Shown here: in pieces, positions 5,203 to 6,908 of the stretch | Layout of the letters: every line of letters begins with the position of its first letter | How positions within the stretch are numbered: position 1 is the stretch's first letter | Assembly: GCA_900554405.1 (NCBI GenBank) | Contig: USHI01000068.1 | Span: forward strand, 1-6,908 | Direction of reading: 5' to 3' | Length of the DNA stretch: 6,908 nt | Source: an uncultured Eubacteriales bacterium | GTDB taxonomy: Bacteria > Bacillota > Clostridia > Oscillospirales > CAG-382 | The notes under the pieces: model-generated | What the model was told of the DNA's origin: nothing | Seen by the model: the letters and a program-made list of their open reading frames with translations, nothing else | Database searches by the model: none | Position numbers and translations under genes: made by a program

Positions 5203-5856
5203 TTACGCAAAATAGTCAAGTCTTTTCTCCAGCTTTCCGAGCAAAACGGTAAGCACGCCGCTGAAAACAAGATAAAATACGCCCGTAAAGAGCAGCGGCC
5301 AGATCACCCCGCCGTTTTTTATAAACCGTTCGCCGGCGAATATCAGCTCCTGGATCGCGATAATGCGGGAAAGGGAGGTGTCCTTCACAAGGGTTATCAC
5401 CTCGTTCCCCACCGCGGGGAGTATGCTCCTTATCACCTGCAAAAGTATTATCTTGCGGAATATCTGCTTTTCCGAAAGCCCCAGCGCTCTGCCCGCTTCG
5501 TACTGCCCCTTCGGGATGCTTTCCATCCCGCCGCGGTATATTTCGGAAAAATAGCAGGCATAATTGAATATGAAGGCAAACAGCGTAGCCGCCATTCTGC
5601 CGCCGGTATTGCCGCCCCAAATATTAAAGCCCATAAGCCCCGGACCGTAATATATTATGATAAGCTGCAGCATGAGCGGCGTTCCCCGCACGACCCATAT
5701 CACGAACCGCGTGATCATCCGCAGCGGGCGGAAGCGGCTGACCGAGCCGAAGCAGATCACAAGCCCCAGCGGGAGCGAGCCGGCAAGAGTCAGAAAGAAT
5801 ATTTCGAGCGTTTTCAGACAGCCGACTGAAAGCGCTCGTATAACTGTCGGGAACAT
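5203..5856 (-). CDS. Polar amino acid ABC importer, permease subunit (second operon)
   Basis: A 217-residue inner-membrane permease, the usual length for the HisM/GlnP family. Hydrophobic segments lie near 12-36, 50-72, 88-105 and 184-206. The family motif VVRGTPLMLQL (55-65) is clear, and so is the ATPase-docking loop NYACYFSEIYRGG to GRALGL (98-127), followed by LLQVIRSILPAVGNEV (138-153) and KDTSLSRI (158-165). The ATG at 5856 lies 17 bases after the binding-protein stop, with only GGCGGG as a modest ribosome binding site. It shares the 10 bases ending in its ATG (ATAAGCAATG) with the permease of the lysine operon. A homodimer with the neighbouring ATPase is expected. The substrate cannot be read from this sequence. 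Confidence 0.96.
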   Translation of the reverse strand: MFPTVIRALSVGCLKTLEIFFLTLAGSLPLGLVICFGSVSRFRPLRMITRFVIWVVRGTPLMLQLIIIYYGPGLMGFNIWGGNTGGRMAATLFAFIFNYACYFSEIYRGGMESIPKGQYEAGRALGLSEKQIFRKIILLQVIRSILPAVGNEVITLVKDTSLSRIIAIQELIFAGERFIKNGGVIWPLLFTGVFYLVFSGVLTVLLGKLEKRLDYFA

Positions 5857-5873
5857 TGCTTATCCCGCCGCCT

Positions 5874-6668
5874 TCAGTTGGATTTTATAAGTGCTTCGTT
5901 CACGCCGTATTTCGCGGCGGTAGCTTCCATACTGCCGTCCGCACGGGCTTTATCGAAAAATCCGTTAAGCTTTTCGGCAAGCTCGGAGCCCTTGCGGAAG
6001 CCGACACCGTATTCCTCCTTCACAGCCGAAAGGGAAACGGTATAAACAAGGTTTTCGTAGCTTGTGCCCTTGCCGATAACGGCGCCTGCCATGAGCAGGT
6101 CGATAACTGCGGCATCGGATGTGCCCGCCGCAACCTCCATTACGGCATCCGCCTGGGATTGCACCGAGGTTACCTTGAATCCGAGCGCGGTAAGCACCTC
6201 TTCGCCCGCGGAGCCCGCCTCCGCCGCAAAGGAAAGCCCCTTCACCGCTTCGCGCGTGTTGTATATATCCTTTTTATCCGCGGGAACGACAACCACCTGT
6301 TCGTTTGTGCAGTAGGGCTTGGAGGTCTCCATCGCTTCTTTTACGCCGTCCGTAAGAGTCATACCGTTCCATACGCAGTCAATGGATTTGTTGTTCAGCT
6401 CCATTACCTTGCTGTCCCAGTTTATAACAACGAATTCGACCTTCACGCCGAGCGACTCCGCGAAAGCCTTCGCCATATCCGCATCGAATCCGATCCAGTT
6501 TCCGCTGCCTTCGCTCTCCTCGTAATCCATTGGGGCGAATCTGGTTATGCCCACGGTGAGCACTCCCTTTTCCTTCACATATTCAAGATCGCTCTGATCG
6601 CCTTTGCAGGAGGCGAGTCCGCAGGCACATATTATAGCCGCGAGAATCAATACAAGCATTTTTTTCAT
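5874..6668 (-). CDS. SBP_bac_3 amino acid-binding lipoprotein (second operon), canonical domain order
   Basis: A 264-residue exported lipoprotein with a clean signal (MKKMLVL...) and lipobox LASC, Cys21. The fold is in standard order: strand VLTVGITRFAPMDYE (36-50), GFDADMAKAFAESLGV (60-75), NWDSKVMELNNKSIDCVWNGM (83-103), a hinge strand near 118-128, GLSFAAEAGSAGEE (144-157), DAVMEVAAGTSDAAVID (174-190, Asp190 being the usual amine-binding Asp), and a C-terminal lobe helix around 226-250. The Arg normally found in the T-x-x-R carboxylate motif is Val109 here (TLTDGVKEAM), so ligand recognition may differ from typical alpha-amino-acid binders. The ATG at 6668 has GGAGG at 8 bases; an in-frame start at 6809 would add an unrelated basic extension before the signal peptide and would begin upstream of the promoter. 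The substrate is unknown. Confidence 0.95.
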   Translation of the reverse strand: MKKMLVLILAAIICACGLASCKGDQSDLEYVKEKGVLTVGITRFAPMDYEESEGSGNWIGFDADMAKAFAESLGVKVEFVVINWDSKVMELNNKSIDCVWNGMTLTDGVKEAMETSKPYCTNEQVVVVPADKKDIYNTREAVKGLSFAAEAGSAGEEVLTALGFKVTSVQSQADAVMEVAAGTSDAAVIDLLMAGAVIGKGTSYENLVYTVSLSAVKEEYGVGFRKGSELAEKLNGFFDKARADGSMEATAAKYGVNEALIKSN

Positions 6669-6724
6669 TTTCGGTTCCTCCGTTCGGGCGGCGGTTGGTT
6701 TTGTTTTCCCGCCCCTGTGAGTCA

Positions 6725-6753
6725 ATTGTACTTCATCACGATGAAGTTGTAAA
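6725..6753 (-). promoter_or_regulatory. SigA-type promoter of the second transporter operon
   Basis: TTTACA (6753-6748) and TACAAT (6730-6725) each differ from consensus by one base and are 17 bases apart. Transcription would start near 6718, giving a leader of about 50 bases before the binding-protein ATG with no riboswitch or attenuator visible in it. Control is therefore more likely by a protein at the promoter. Confidence 0.85.
6730..6747. promoter_or_regulatory. Candidate operator: inverted repeat in the promoter spacer
   Basis: ACTTCATC, two bases, then GATGAAGT forms a perfect 8+8 inverted repeat that fills the promoter spacer and touches the first base of the -10 box. A protein bound here would block RNA polymerase directly. 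The half-sites are spaced like those of small dimeric helix-turn-helix repressors. Which protein binds is not known; the operon's own YerC/TrpR-like gene is one candidate. Confidence 0.65.
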
Positions 6754-6908
6754 GTGTTTTTTCGCGCTTTTCCGTAATTTCGGCGATTCTCACACAAAAC
6801 CGCCCGCACTTTTGTGTGTTATTGTGTTAAAGTGATAAAGCGGAGGCGGGTATTTGCGGTTTTGCCCGGATTTTACGTTGCCGCGATGCGGAAGCCTCCG
6901 CCATAATC
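6754..6908. other. Upstream region without a supported gene; several inverted repeats
   Basis: No convincing reading frame is present. CACACAAAA (6791-6799) and TTTTGTGTG (6810-6818) form a 9+9 inverted repeat with a 10-base spacer. CACTTT (6808-6813) and AAAGTG (6829-6834) form an overlapping one. GCGGAGGC (6840-6847) and GCCTCCGC (6894-6901) form an 8+8 pair enclosing CGGG/CCCG and CCGC-GAT-GCGG, so a branched RNA fold is possible on either strand. The window ends before its far side can be judged. Confidence 0.5.

Noticed and set aside
5874..6809. Upstream in-frame start extending the second binding protein by 47 residues
   Set aside because: The extension would begin upstream of the promoter, is basic with no signal-peptide character, and the MKK start at 6668 has an ideal GGAGG site and lipobox spacing.
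6812..6850. Divergent plus-strand promoter at the right edge
   Set aside because: TTGTGT elements are present but no acceptable -10 box occurs at 16-18 bases spacing.

Overview
The window looks like the chromosome of a GC-rich member of the Clostridia (Oscillospiraceae/Ruminococcaceae-like). The grounds are a Firmicutes-type lysine riboswitch, a YerC/YecD-type TrpR relative, GGAGG ribosome binding sites, intrinsic terminators with U-tracts, lipobox-bearing binding proteins and heavy use of GCG/GCC codons. This placement is an inference from content only.

Left end (1-1000): a terminator hairpin, then the C-terminal remnant of what looks like a diacylglycerol glycosyltransferase. It overlaps the start of a PlsY-like glycerol-3-phosphate acyltransferase homologue (319-954, + strand). 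The glycosyltransferase remnant begins abruptly near base 131. The bases to its left look like the 3' end of a minus-strand small membrane protein gene, so a recombination junction (or an assembly join) is likely there. A bidirectional terminator at 967-998 separates this pair from the convergent minus-strand genes.

Middle (1007-3739, - strand): a three-gene polar amino-acid ABC importer (binding protein, permease, ATPase, in transcription order). It is preceded by a perfect consensus sigma70-type promoter, a lysine riboswitch aptamer and an intrinsic terminator. The system is therefore most likely a lysine importer that is shut off when lysine is plentiful. Its binding protein is the most unusual object in the window: the two halves of the SBP_bac_3 fold appear in swapped order, as expected of a natural circular permutation cut at the inter-lobe hinge.

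Right (3704-6753, - strand): a second, conventionally ordered ABC importer (binding protein, permease, ATPase). A TrpR-like regulator with a TTG start follows, and then a small cupin gene that overlaps the regulator by 4 bases and is broken by a one-base frameshift in an 8-base homopolymer. Its promoter at 6725-6753 carries an 8+8 inverted repeat covering most of the spacer and the edge of the -10 box, a good operator candidate. No strong terminator separates this operon from the lysine operon, and the lysine promoter is encoded within the last codons of the cupin reading frame. The 155 bases at the right edge hold inverted repeats but no gene that I can support.
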